Assembly (NCBI GenBank): GCA_965198725.1
Contig: CBDAPX010000001.1
Location: forward strand, 2,418,001-2,482,000
Direction of reading: 5' to 3'
DNA from: CBDAPX01 sp965198725
GTDB taxonomy: Bacteria; Pseudomonadota; Alphaproteobacteria; Rhodobacterales; Rhodobacteraceae
Length of the DNA stretch: 64,000 nt
The notes under the pieces were generated by a model. The model searched no databases and was not told the DNA's origin. It saw only the letters and a program-made list of their open reading frames with translations. How positions within the stretch are numbered: the first letter of the stretch is position 1; each line of letters opens with the position of its first letter. The position numbers and the translations under genes are program-made. Shown piece by piece: positions 34,253 through 42,291 of the stretch.

Positions 34253-34402
34253 ATGGCTGATAACACCGACCTGTCGTTCACAGGTCTTACAGACGAGCAG
34301 GCCCAGGAGCTGCATTCAGTCTATATGGGCGGCCTCTGGCTGTTCGTGATTGTTGCAGTGGTCGCACACTTCGCGACCTTCATCTGGTTCCCGTGGTTCT
34401 GA
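34253..34402 (+). CDS. pufB: Light-harvesting complex 1 beta subunit
   Basis: The product is only 49 aa. It begins MADNTDLSFTGLTDEQAQEL and continues HSVYMGGLWLF, then AVVAHFATFIWFPWF. The His in AVVAHFA is the axial ligand to bacteriochlorophyll a in the single membrane helix, and the C-terminal FPWF is typical. The strong GGAGGAAAG site fits its high expression. pufA follows 13 bases later. Confidence 0.96.
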   Translation: MADNTDLSFTGLTDEQAQELHSVYMGGLWLFVIVAVVAHFATFIWFPWF

Positions 34403-34415
34403 GGAGAGAGAGAAG

Positions 34416-34580
34416 ATGACGGCTAAATTCTACAAAATCTGGCTTATCTTCGACCCTCGCCGCGTTTTCGTGGCGCAGGGCGTATTTCTCTTCCTGCTGG
34501 CAGCGATGATTCATCTCGTCCTGCTCAGCACGAACGGCTTCAACTGGTTTGAAGTCGCTTCAGCGAAATACGGCGAGTAA
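34416..34580 (+). CDS. pufA: Light-harvesting complex 1 alpha subunit
   Basis: The product is 54 aa: MTAKFYKIWLIFDPRRVF, then AQGVFLFLLAAMIHLVLLST and NGFNWFEVASAKYGE. The His in AAMIHLVLL ligates bacteriochlorophyll, and KIWLIFDPRRVF is the classic alpha N-terminus. The frame is open upstream through pufB, but the ATG at 34416 has a GAGGAGAGAGAG site. It pairs with PufB to build the LH1 ring around the reaction centre. Confidence 0.96.
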   Translation: MTAKFYKIWLIFDPRRVFVAQGVFLFLLAAMIHLVLLSTNGFNWFEVASAKYGE

Positions 34581-34599
34581 GTCTGCTTACCTACCAAAC

Positions 34600-34628
34600 G
34601 TCGCGGGCGGGGTCTCTTCGCCCGCGAC
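34600..34628 (+). other. Intercistronic hairpin between pufA and pufL
   Basis: GTCGCGGGCG / CGCCCGCGAC is a perfect 10-bp stem with a 9-base loop, 19 bases after the pufA stop. In Rhodobacter an equivalent hairpin blocks 3' decay and makes the pufBA message more abundant than pufLM. No T run follows, so it is not a terminator. Confidence 0.75.
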
Positions 34629-34687
34629 AACCAGACAAAACCAGACGGCCGGGGAAACCCCAGCCGCCGCCAAGGCGGAGATGAATA

Positions 34688-35527
34688 ATGGCGTTGCTCA
34701 GTTTCGAAAAGAAATACCGCGTTCGAGGCGGCACACTGATTGGCGGTGAGCTCTTCGATTTTTGGATCGGGCCGTTTTACGTGGGCTTCTTTGGGGTCAC
34801 GACGGTCTTTTTCGCATTGTTGGGAACTATCCTGATATTTTGGGGGGCTGCCCTGCAGGGCACGTTTAACCCTTGGTTGATCAATATTGCGCCACCGGAC
34901 CTCAGTTATGGTCTGGGGCTTGCACCTTTGGCGGAAGGCGGCCTTTGGCAGATCATCACGATCTGTGCGACCGGTGCCTTTGTCTCATGGGCGCTGCGAG
35001 AGGTTGAGATTTGCCGCAAGCTGGGCATGGGCTATCACGTCCCGTTCGCCTTCAGTTTCGCAATCCTTGCCTATGTGACACTTGTAATCTTCCGCCCCTT
35101 GTTGATGGGCGCGTGGGGGCATGGATTTCCTTACGGGATCTTCAGCCATCTCGACTGGGTGTCGAACACCGGCTACGCCTATCTGCATTTCCACTATAAC
35201 CCGGCCCATATGCTGGCGGTGACGTTGTTCTTTACCACCACTCTGGCGCTGGCGCTTCACGGCGCGCTGATCCTCAGCGCGGCGAACCCCGAAGAGGGTG
35301 AACTTATGAAAACGCCGGATCATGAAGACACGTTTTTCCGTGACTTCATCGGCTATTCCATCGGCACGCTGGGTATTCACCGGCTGGGCTTCCTGTTGGC
35401 GATCAACGCGGTGTTCTGGTCCGCGGTCTGCATCATCATCTCAGGGCCCGTCTGGACCAAAGGCTGGCCGGAATGGTGGAATTGGTGGCTTGAGCTGCCG
35501 ATTTGGCCCTCGCAGGTGGGGATGTAA
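34688..35527 (+). CDS. pufL: Photosynthetic reaction centre L subunit
   Basis: The product is 279 aa with five membrane helices. Conserved blocks are MALLSFEKKYRVRGGTLIGG, FPYGIFSHLDWVSNTGYAYLHFHYNPAHMLAVTLFF (His ligands of the special pair and accessory bacteriochlorophyll) and GYSIGTLGIHRLGFLLAINA (Fe and QB-side His region). It forms the core of the type II reaction centre with PufM. A GGCGGAG site (34674-34680) precedes the ATG. Confidence 0.97.
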   Translation: MALLSFEKKYRVRGGTLIGGELFDFWIGPFYVGFFGVTTVFFALLGTILIFWGAALQGTFNPWLINIAPPDLSYGLGLAPLAEGGLWQIITICATGAFVSWALREVEICRKLGMGYHVPFAFSFAILAYVTLVIFRPLLMGAWGHGFPYGIFSHLDWVSNTGYAYLHFHYNPAHMLAVTLFFTTTLALALHGALILSAANPEEGELMKTPDHEDTFFRDFIGYSIGTLGIHRLGFLLAINAVFWSAVCIIISGPVWTKGWPEWWNWWLELPIWPSQVGM

Positions 35528-35529
35528 TC

Positions 35530-36519
35530 ATGCTGTCCGACTATCAAAACATATTCACGCAAGTGCAGGTCCAAGGCACCCCGGAATGGGGCATGGATGA
35601 CAGCGGCGAGATGATGAAAGAGCGCGTCGGCGCGCCCTGGTATTCGACCTTGGTCGGCTGGGTCGGCAACGCTCAGCTGGGGCCGATATACCTTGGCTGG
35701 ACCGGCGTGATCTCACTGGCCACGGGGCTTTTGTGGTTCAATATCGTGGGGCTCAACATGCTGGCGCAGGTCGGCTGGTCGATCCCAGAGTTCCTCAGAC
35801 AGCTCTTTTGGTTGGCGCTGGAGCCGCCGAGCCCTGAATACGGGCTGAGCATGCCGCCGCTGAACGACGGCGGGTGGTACATCATCTCCAGCTTCTTCCT
35901 TTTGGTGAGTGTCTGTACCTGGTGGCTGCGGACCTATCTGCTGGCGCAAGAGCACAAGATGGGCAAGCACGTGGCCTGGGCCTTTGCCAGCGCGGTTTGG
36001 TTGTTCCTGGTTCTGGGTCTATTCCGTCCGCTGCTGATGGGCAGCTGGTCCGAGGCTGTGCCTTACGGCATCTTCCCGCATCTGGATTGGACGACTGCGT
36101 TCTCCATCCGCTACGGCAACCTCTACTACAACCCGTTCCACTGCCTCAGCATTGTGTTCCTTTATGGCTCTGTCCTGCTCTTTGCGATGCATGGCGCAAC
36201 CATTCTGGCGGTCACCCGGTTTGGCGGTGATCGTGAGCTGGAACAGATCGTGGACCGCGGCACTGCCACGGAACGTGCGGCACTCTTCTGGCGCTGGACC
36301 ATGGGGTTCAACGCCACCATGGAAGGCATCCACCGCTGGGCGTGGTGGTTTGCGGTGCTCACCCCGATCACGGGTGGTATCGGCATCCTTCTGACCGGAA
36401 CGGTTGTCGATAACTGGTTCATCTGGGCGCAAGAGCACAATTTTGCACCGGCCTACGACGGGTCCTATGGCTATGACGCCTATGGCACCTACGAAGGCTT
36501 CATCGGGAAGGAGGACTGA
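35530..36519 (+). CDS. pufM: Photosynthetic reaction centre M subunit
   Basis: The product is 329 aa. It has GIFPHLDWTTAFSIRYGNLYYNPFHCLSIVFLYGSVLLFAMHGATILAV (His ligands and Fe/QA region) and MGFNATMEGIHRWAWWFAVL. The C-terminus is about 20 residues longer than in Rhodobacter species without a bound cytochrome and ends YGTYEGFIGKED, as expected when PufC is docked. The ATG is 2 bases after the pufL stop. pufC starts 1 base after its own stop. Confidence 0.97.
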   Translation: MLSDYQNIFTQVQVQGTPEWGMDDSGEMMKERVGAPWYSTLVGWVGNAQLGPIYLGWTGVISLATGLLWFNIVGLNMLAQVGWSIPEFLRQLFWLALEPPSPEYGLSMPPLNDGGWYIISSFFLLVSVCTWWLRTYLLAQEHKMGKHVAWAFASAVWLFLVLGLFRPLLMGSWSEAVPYGIFPHLDWTTAFSIRYGNLYYNPFHCLSIVFLYGSVLLFAMHGATILAVTRFGGDRELEQIVDRGTATERAALFWRWTMGFNATMEGIHRWAWWFAVLTPITGGIGILLTGTVVDNWFIWAQEHNFAPAYDGSYGYDAYGTYEGFIGKED

Positions 36520-36520
36520 T

Positions 36521-37606
36521 ATGCTTCCCAATTGGTTCAACGAATGGAACAAGGACAATCCAACGGACATCTACGGTCCTGCGATTGTCATGGGTGCAGC
36601 CGGTGGCGCGGTTCTGGTTGCGGCGGTTCTGGTGGCCTGGGGGCAACCCTTTGCCACGGACAGCCTGCAAACGGGGCCACGCGGGATCGGCATGTCAGTG
36701 CCCGAGTTCAAGTCGGAAGTGACCCAGCCCGATCCAACCATTGCCGGGTACGAAACATCCGCGCCGATCATTCCCCAAGGAGGGGAGCAGTTGGCGGGCG
36801 ATGCGTATGAAAACGTGCCTGAGTCCCTGGCAGGCCTGACGGTCGACAACTATGACCGTTTGGTTGCAGCGATGAAGTCCTGGACCGGTATTCCGACACT
36901 GTTGGATGATCCGGAACACTACCAGAGCAAGGTCGCCTATCAGATGATCGAGATGACCCAGAACATCAATGAAAACTGGGACGGTCATGTGAACGCGAAC
37001 GGTGAGGTTGGTGTAACGTGTTACACCTGTCACCGGGGCGAGGCGGTCCCGTCCGAGATCTGGTTCCGGATCACGCCTGTGAACGAGTCCGCCGAAGGCT
37101 GGGCTGCGGTTCAGAACCGGGCAACATCGCTTAGCCAGTCAACGAGCCTGCCATCTGACGCGTTGGAACAGTACATCCTGAACTACGAAGTGATTGGTGT
37201 GCATGATCTGGAAAGCCGTGTTGCGGGGTCTCCGGCGGGCGGCGAATTGCCGGCCATCCAACATGCCGAGCGGACCTATTCGTTCATGAACTACTTTGCC
37301 AATTCGCTGGGGGTGAACTGTGTCTTTTGCCACAACAGCCGCGCCTTCTACGACAGCGAACAGGTGACACCGCAATGGGGCACCGCATCGCTTGGCATCG
37401 CAATGACGCAAGAGATCAACGCGGATTACCTGCTGGAACTCGAGGGCGTTTACCCGCCTGAACGTTTGGGACCTGTGTTCGGCGATGTTCCAAAAGCGGC
37501 CTGCAAAACCTGTCACAAAGGGTATCAGCAGCCGATGCAGGGTCTGAATGTCATTGGCGACTGGCCAGAGCTGGCGACCACCGAAGGTACGCCGGTCTAC
37601 GAATAG
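36521..37606 (+). CDS. pufC: Reaction-centre cytochrome c subunit PufC, apparently triheme
   Basis: The product is 361 aa. One N-terminal membrane anchor (about residues 19-40) lacks a lipobox Cys. Three haem motifs are seen: CYTCH at 167-171, CVFCH at 267-271 and CKTCH at 328-332. Tetraheme PufC proteins have a first C-x-x-C-H about 45 residues before the CYTCH motif; here that segment reads SWTGIPTLLDDP, with no Cys. Met145 in MIEMTQNIN and Met256 in YSFMNYF remain as likely axial ligands, and His156 in WDGHV matches the bis-His haem. A triheme PufC is known from Rhodovulum sulfidophilum. The subunit re-reduces the special pair from the periplasm. Confidence 0.95.
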   Translation: MLPNWFNEWNKDNPTDIYGPAIVMGAAGGAVLVAAVLVAWGQPFATDSLQTGPRGIGMSVPEFKSEVTQPDPTIAGYETSAPIIPQGGEQLAGDAYENVPESLAGLTVDNYDRLVAAMKSWTGIPTLLDDPEHYQSKVAYQMIEMTQNINENWDGHVNANGEVGVTCYTCHRGEAVPSEIWFRITPVNESAEGWAAVQNRATSLSQSTSLPSDALEQYILNYEVIGVHDLESRVAGSPAGGELPAIQHAERTYSFMNYFANSLGVNCVFCHNSRAFYDSEQVTPQWGTASLGIAMTQEINADYLLELEGVYPPERLGPVFGDVPKAACKTCHKGYQQPMQGLNVIGDWPELATTEGTPVYE

Positions 37607-37610
37607 AGCC

Positions 37611-37673
37611 ATGCCGACCTCGCGTCGGCATAGGTCAATCCAGGTTCGGACCGCCGGTTCCCTTGGTCCGAAC
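37611..37673 (+). other. Two hairpins downstream of pufC
   Basis: Hairpin 1 (37611-37631) is ATGCCGAC / GTCGGCAT with a 5-base loop, only 4 bases after the pufC stop. Hairpin 2 (37644-37673) is GTTCGGACC / GGTCCGAAC with a 12-base loop. Neither has a T run, so they probably protect the 3' end of the puf message from exonucleases. Confidence 0.6.
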
Positions 37674-37719
37674 GCCGGAAGCACATTCCGGTTCCCTTCC
37701 TGTTGGCTACAGGAAACTC

Positions 37720-37755
37720 GCGCCGCGTTCGGAACCACCGAGCGCGGCGCTTTTT
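37720..37755 (+). terminator. Intrinsic terminator between pufC and dxs
   Basis: GCGCCGCG / CGCGGCGC forms the outer stem and TCGG / CCGA extends it with a bulged G; T5 follows directly. It lies 22 bases before the dxs ATG. It probably ends most puf transcripts, so dxs expression would depend on read-through or on a promoter inside this short gap. Confidence 0.8.
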
Positions 37756-37777
37756 AACACATTTGGGAGGCATTGTC

Positions 37778-39700
37778 ATGACAGAGCCCAAAACACCCAT
37801 CCTAGACCGCGTCGCAGGGCCATCCGATTTACGCAGTTTGACGGATCGAGAGCTGTCAAAACTGGCTGATGAAGTGCGCAACGAAGTGATCTCCGTTGTC
37901 TCAAAAACCGGCGGGCATTTAGGGTCATCGCTGGGCGTCGTAGAGCTGACGGTGGCCTTGCATGCGGTGTTTAACACACCGATGGACAAGCTGATTTGGG
38001 ATGTCGGACACCAATGCTATCCCCACAAGATCCTGACCGGGCGGCGCGGGCGCATGCCCGGGTTACGGCAAAAAGATGGGCTGAGCGGGTTCACGAAACG
38101 CTCTGAATCCGAATTCGATCCCTTCGGCGCGGCGCATTCGTCGACCTCGATCAGTGCCGCATTGGGTTTCACCGTCGGGCGCGACATGGGGCAGCCCACG
38201 GGTGATGCAATCGCCGTGATCGGTGACGGATCAATCAGTGCCGGTATGGCATATGAAGCGCTCAATAACGCAGGCGCGCAGGGTCGGCGGATGTTCGTGA
38301 TCCTGAATGACAATGAGATGTCCATTGCCCCGCCGGTCGGCGCGATGTCGACCTATTTGTCGGGCCTCTACGCCAATGAACCATTGGCCAAGATGAAAAC
38401 CTTGGCCAATGGGTTCGAAGCCGCCTTACCCGAACCCATGCGGGTCGGAGCCAAACGCGCGCGCCAGTTGGTGACCGGTTTGTCTTCGAGCGGGACGCTT
38501 TTTGAAGAGCTGGGGTTCGACTATGTCGGGCCGATTGACGGTCACGATATGTCTCAGCTCTTGCCGGTTCTGCGGGCCGTGCGGGCGCGCACGACGGGGC
38601 CGGTTCTGATCCACTGTTGCACGGTCAAAGGCAAAGGCTATGCGCCGGCGGAAAACTCGGCGGATTGTTATCACGGTGTGTCGAAATTCGACGTGGAAAC
38701 CGGGGCGCAATCAAAATCGAAACCCAATGCGCCCAGCTATACCTCCGTCTTTGGCAAAACCTTGACGGAACTGGCAGCGGCAGATCCCAAGGTGGTCGCC
38801 GTGACCGCGGCGATGCCGTCGGGCACCGGCGTCAACCTGATGGCGGACCGGTTCCCGGCCCGTGTTTTCGACGTGGGGATCGCCGAACAGCACGCGGTGA
38901 CGTTTGCCGCAGGCATGGCGGCCAGTGGGCTGAAACCGTTTTGCGCGATTTATTCGACGTTTCTGCAACGGGGGTATGATCAGATCGTGCATGATGTGGC
39001 GTTGCAAGGCTTGCCAGTGCGCTTTGCACTGGACCGCGCCGGGTTGGTTGGCGCAGATGGCGCGACCCATGCCGGAGCCTTTGACATCGGCTATCTTGGG
39101 GCTTTGCCGGGCATGACGGTCATGGCGGCCGCAGATGAAGCAGAGCTAGTCCATATGGTCACAACGGCCGCGGCGCATGACGAGGGCCCGATTGCATTCC
39201 GCTTCCCGCGGGGAGCAGGTGTGGGCGTGGATATGCCCGAGGTCGGTCAAATCCTTGAGATTGGCAAAGGTCGAATTGTACGGGAGGGTGAAGGCGTGGC
39301 TATCCTGTCCTTTGGTGCTCATCTGGGCGAGGTGTTGACGGCCGTCGATGGCCTGAAAGAGGAAGGGATCACGCCAACCGTTGCCGATGCCCGCTTTGCC
39401 AAACCTCTGGACACGGACCTGATTGCGCAGTTGGTGCGGGATCACCGGGCCTTGATCACAATCGAGCAGGGCGCGAATGGTGGGTTCGGTGCGTTTGTTC
39501 TGAGCCATTTGGCCAATTCGGGTGCGTTGGACGGTGGTTTGGCCGTTCGGACCATGACCTTGCCGGATCGGTTCATCGACCAGGCGTCGCCGGAACAGAT
39601 GTATCTGGACGCGGGTCTAGATGCTGCAAGCGTTGCCGAAGCGGTGCGCACCTTGACTGCAGGATTGCCGAAAGTTGTCCGGTTCAACGCGGTTTCTTAA
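37778..39700 (+). CDS. dxs: 1-deoxy-D-xylulose-5-phosphate synthase
   Basis: The product is 640 aa, normal for DXS. The thiamine-diphosphate motif GDGSISAGMAYEALNNAG (about residues 149-166) is followed by ILNDNEMSIAPPVGAM; the transketolase central domain has VFDVGIAEQHAVTFAAGMA. DXS starts the MEP isoprenoid pathway, feeding CrtE and the bacteriochlorophyll tail. The ATG at 37778 has a TGGGAGG site. A dxs gene next to puf is common in Rhodobacterales clusters. Confidence 0.96.
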   Translation: MTEPKTPILDRVAGPSDLRSLTDRELSKLADEVRNEVISVVSKTGGHLGSSLGVVELTVALHAVFNTPMDKLIWDVGHQCYPHKILTGRRGRMPGLRQKDGLSGFTKRSESEFDPFGAAHSSTSISAALGFTVGRDMGQPTGDAIAVIGDGSISAGMAYEALNNAGAQGRRMFVILNDNEMSIAPPVGAMSTYLSGLYANEPLAKMKTLANGFEAALPEPMRVGAKRARQLVTGLSSSGTLFEELGFDYVGPIDGHDMSQLLPVLRAVRARTTGPVLIHCCTVKGKGYAPAENSADCYHGVSKFDVETGAQSKSKPNAPSYTSVFGKTLTELAAADPKVVAVTAAMPSGTGVNLMADRFPARVFDVGIAEQHAVTFAAGMAASGLKPFCAIYSTFLQRGYDQIVHDVALQGLPVRFALDRAGLVGADGATHAGAFDIGYLGALPGMTVMAAADEAELVHMVTTAAAHDEGPIAFRFPRGAGVGVDMPEVGQILEIGKGRIVREGEGVAILSFGAHLGEVLTAVDGLKEEGITPTVADARFAKPLDTDLIAQLVRDHRALITIEQGANGGFGAFVLSHLANSGALDGGLAVRTMTLPDRFIDQASPEQMYLDAGLDAASVAEAVRTLTAGLPKVVRFNAVS

Positions 39701-39702
39701 CG

Positions 39703-39726
39703 AAAAACGCGGCCCTATGGGCCGCG
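39703..39726 (-). terminator. Bidirectional terminator between dxs and the cytochrome c gene
   Basis: CGCGGCCC / GGGCCGCG is a perfect 8-bp stem with a 3-base loop (39708-39726). Read on the minus strand it runs straight into T5, an intrinsic terminator for the cytochrome gene. Read on the plus strand it follows the dxs stop by 7 bases with a weaker T-rich tail. Confidence 0.8.
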
Positions 39727-39751
39727 CTTGAACTTTTGAATTAAGCCCTGC

Positions 39752-40195
39752 TCAGCTTTCTGGCGCTGCCGAGACGGACGCCAGATACGCCCAGATATCT
39801 GCCGCATCTTCGGCTTTCTTCAGCTTGAATGCCATTTTGCCGCGCGCCTTGCTGTCATCCAGATAGGCACGCAGGTAAGGGGTGGGGTCAGCCACATATT
39901 CAATGAATTGCGCTTCGTCCCAGACCAGACCGGCTTCACCTGCTTCGACCATGGCGTCAGAATATTTGAAGTCTTCGGTGCCCGCTGTGCGACCGATTAC
40001 ATTCCACAGGTTCGGACCTGTACGACCACCTTTGACAAAGGTTTCCCCGTCCGGGTCGGCAACCATGTGGCAGGATTTACATTTGTTGAATTGCTTCAGG
40101 CCGGATTCCGGATCTCCGGATGCGTGGCCATCGGCTATGGCGTTTCCGGCAAAAGCCAGAACAGCGATCGTGCTGGCTGCGAGTAGAGTTTTCAT
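39752..40195 (-). CDS. Soluble cytochrome c (c2/c551-type)
   Basis: The product is 147 aa. A signal peptide (MKTLLAASTIAVLAFAGNAIA) directs it to the periplasm. The single haem motif CKSCH is at residues 39-43, and Met121 in ARGKMAFKL is the likely sixth ligand. GPNLWNVIGRTAG matches class I cytochromes c2. It probably carries electrons between the bc1 complex and PufC. It ends convergently with dxs and lies downstream of hemA. Upstream in-frame starts are ignored because ATG 40195 gives the signal peptide and has a GGAGG site. Confidence 0.9.
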   Translation of the reverse strand: MKTLLAASTIAVLAFAGNAIADGHASGDPESGLKQFNKCKSCHMVADPDGETFVKGGRTGPNLWNVIGRTAGTEDFKYSDAMVEAGEAGLVWDEAQFIEYVADPTPYLRAYLDDSKARGKMAFKLKKAEDAADIWAYLASVSAAPES

Positions 40196-40271
40196 GGCGC
40201 ACCTCCGTGTTGCTTTGAAGCCAGATTTAGGTCGTGGACGCACAAGTCAAGGCCAGCTGACCGGGCCGTGA

Positions 40272-41486
40272 TCAAGCGACCGCATGCGCGATCGCGCATT
40301 GTTTCCAAAGCACTGTCAGCGCTTCGACCAAGCGGTCGATTTCTGCCTCGCTGTGCAAGGGCGAGGGGGTGAACCGCAACCGCTCTGTTCCCTTGGGCAC
40401 GGTCGGATAATTTATCGGCTGCACATAGATCCCGTAATCAGCCATCAGAATGTCCGATAACATGCGGCATTTCACCGGGTCCTTGATCATCACGGGGATG
40501 ATATGGCTGGGGTTTTCAAGATGCGGAATACCGGCCTTGTTCAGCCCCTTGCGCAGCCGTTGGACATTGCGCCGCTGTTGCAGGCGTTCTGACTGGCTGG
40601 TTTTCAAATGGGCAATGCTCGCCTGCGCCGCGGCGGCAACAGCCGGTGGCAGGGCGGTCGTAAAAATGAACCCGCTGGAAAACGAGCGGATGAAGTCGCA
40701 CAAAGCGGCAGAACCGGTGATATAACCACCCACAACACCATAGGCTTTGCCGAGCGTCCCCTCGATCAACGTGATCCGATCCGCCAGCCCTTCGCGTTCC
40801 GAAATCCCGCCGCCGCGCTGACCGTAAAGACCGACGGCATGCACCTCGTCGAGATAGGTCATGGCGCCGTGTTTTTCGGCGACCTCGACGATCTCTTTCA
40901 TCGGGCAGATATCGCCGTCCATCGAATAGACACTTTCAAAGGCCACGATCTTGGCCGCGTTGGCGGGCAGGGCGGCCAGCTTGCGATCCAGATCTTCCGG
41001 ATCGTTATGCTTCCAGATCACCTTTTTCGCCCGCGAATGGCGAATGCCTTCAATCATCGAGGCGTGGTTCAACTCATCGCTCAGGATCACCGCGTCCGGA
41101 ATGCGTGAGCCCAATGTGGACAAGGTGGCCCAGTTCGAGACATAGCCGGACGTAAAAAGCAAAGCCGCCTCTTTACGGTGCAGATCGGCCAGTTCCCGTT
41201 CCAGCAGGATGTGATGGTGATTGGTGCCCGAGATATTGCGCGTCCCGCCCGCGCCACACCCGCACCCTTCGATCGCGGATTTCATCGCATCCATCACGAC
41301 CGGGTTTTGACCCATGCCCAAATAGTCGTTGGAACACCATACGGTCACTTCGTCGGGCGCATTGTCGTCATGGCTTTTGGCGGCTGGAAACGCGCCACAT
41401 CGGCGTTCCAGTTCGGCAAAAATGCGATAATTGCCCTCGTCTTTCAGTTGGGTCAGCTGGCTCTGGAAAATATGATCAAAGTCCAC
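40272..41486 (-). CDS. hemA: 5-aminolevulinate synthase
   Basis: The product is 404 aa from a GTG with a CGGAGG site. It is an alpha-oxoamine synthase: CSNDYLGMGQNP, GAGGTRNISGTNHHH, and the PLP-binding Lys247 in GTLGKAYGVVGGYI. It condenses glycine and succinyl-CoA, the committed step of tetrapyrrole synthesis in Alphaproteobacteria. Its start overlaps puhE by 11 bases, tying tetrapyrrole supply to the puh/bch transcript. Confidence 0.97.
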   Translation of the reverse strand: MDFDHIFQSQLTQLKDEGNYRIFAELERRCGAFPAAKSHDDNAPDEVTVWCSNDYLGMGQNPVVMDAMKSAIEGCGCGAGGTRNISGTNHHHILLERELADLHRKEAALLFTSGYVSNWATLSTLGSRIPDAVILSDELNHASMIEGIRHSRAKKVIWKHNDPEDLDRKLAALPANAAKIVAFESVYSMDGDICPMKEIVEVAEKHGAMTYLDEVHAVGLYGQRGGGISEREGLADRITLIEGTLGKAYGVVGGYITGSAALCDFIRSFSSGFIFTTALPPAVAAAAQASIAHLKTSQSERLQQRRNVQRLRKGLNKAGIPHLENPSHIIPVMIKDPVKCRMLSDILMADYGIYVQPINYPTVPKGTERLRFTPSPLHSEAEIDRLVEALTVLWKQCAIAHAVA

Positions 41487-42291
41487 GGGCGTCCTCCGGT
41501 ATTTTATGTGGTGTCATCGGGCGCGGTTCAGGCAGCATCCAACGCCAAAGCTTGGCATCGGGCAGCGGTAGAACCAGCAGCCAATGTTCGATCAACGCCA
41601 GCGCGGTCAGCGCGGCGAGCAGGGAAAAGCCGGTCACCGACGAAACGGTGTCGGCGGCCATCAACCGTTCGAGCCAGCAAAAGGTGGCCAGGCTCAGCAA
41701 GGTGATGGAAACCGGGAAAAGCCAATTCAACGCGGCGATCCGGAAATGTCCGGGCAAATGCGACAGCGCGCTGGGCAGGAATTCTGTGTTGATCTTTGGC
41801 ACGCCTAAAAACAGGTTCAGCTTGGCAGACACGCGGGCAAAGAACAAAACCGTAAAGGTCCAAAGGCCAAAGGTGTTGGCAGCCTCCCAACCCACAAACC
41901 ACATCGCGATCAGAGCGGCGACCAGCAGCATCTCATGATAGGCAATGGTGCCCCAGGCGCGAATGAAGCGCTCCCATTCGGGCGCATTGGCCGGACAGTC
42001 GTGGTGATTGGGGCCGGTTATGATGCCGGCCAAAAAGCTAAGCTCTATCCAGCCCCAGATCAGGATGGCGGCGATAAAGGCACCATAGGCCGCCCAGACC
42101 GTCTCAGACGCCAGCGTGACCCAGAACAACGCGGCCCCGCCGAAAAGCATTGGCAGCCCAAAGATCACCGACCGCAGCGACGCCGTAATGCCGCCACGAT
42201 CCGCATGCCGTACGACGATCAGGATCGCCCCGGTGGAGAACCACCAAATAAAGAGCGCGGACAGCGCGGCGATCCAACCGGCAGAGATCAA
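41476..42291 (-). CDS. puhE: Photosynthetic complex assembly protein PuhE
   Basis: The product is 271 aa with about seven predicted membrane helices. Typical blocks are ALFIWWFSTGAILIVVRHAD, TLASETVWAAYGAFIAAILIWGWIELSFLAG and FFARVSAKLNLFLGVPKINTEFLP. PuhE is a reaction-centre assembly factor whose loss alters bacteriochlorophyll levels in Rhodobacter. The start is a TTG overlapping the acsF stop (TTGA). Confidence 0.9.
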   Translation of the reverse strand: MISAGWIAALSALFIWWFSTGAILIVVRHADRGGITASLRSVIFGLPMLFGGAALFWVTLASETVWAAYGAFIAAILIWGWIELSFLAGIITGPNHHDCPANAPEWERFIRAWGTIAYHEMLLVAALIAMWFVGWEAANTFGLWTFTVLFFARVSAKLNLFLGVPKINTEFLPSALSHLPGHFRIAALNWLFPVSITLLSLATFCWLERLMAADTVSSVTGFSLLAALTALALIEHWLLVLPLPDAKLWRWMLPEPRPMTPHKIPEDARGL

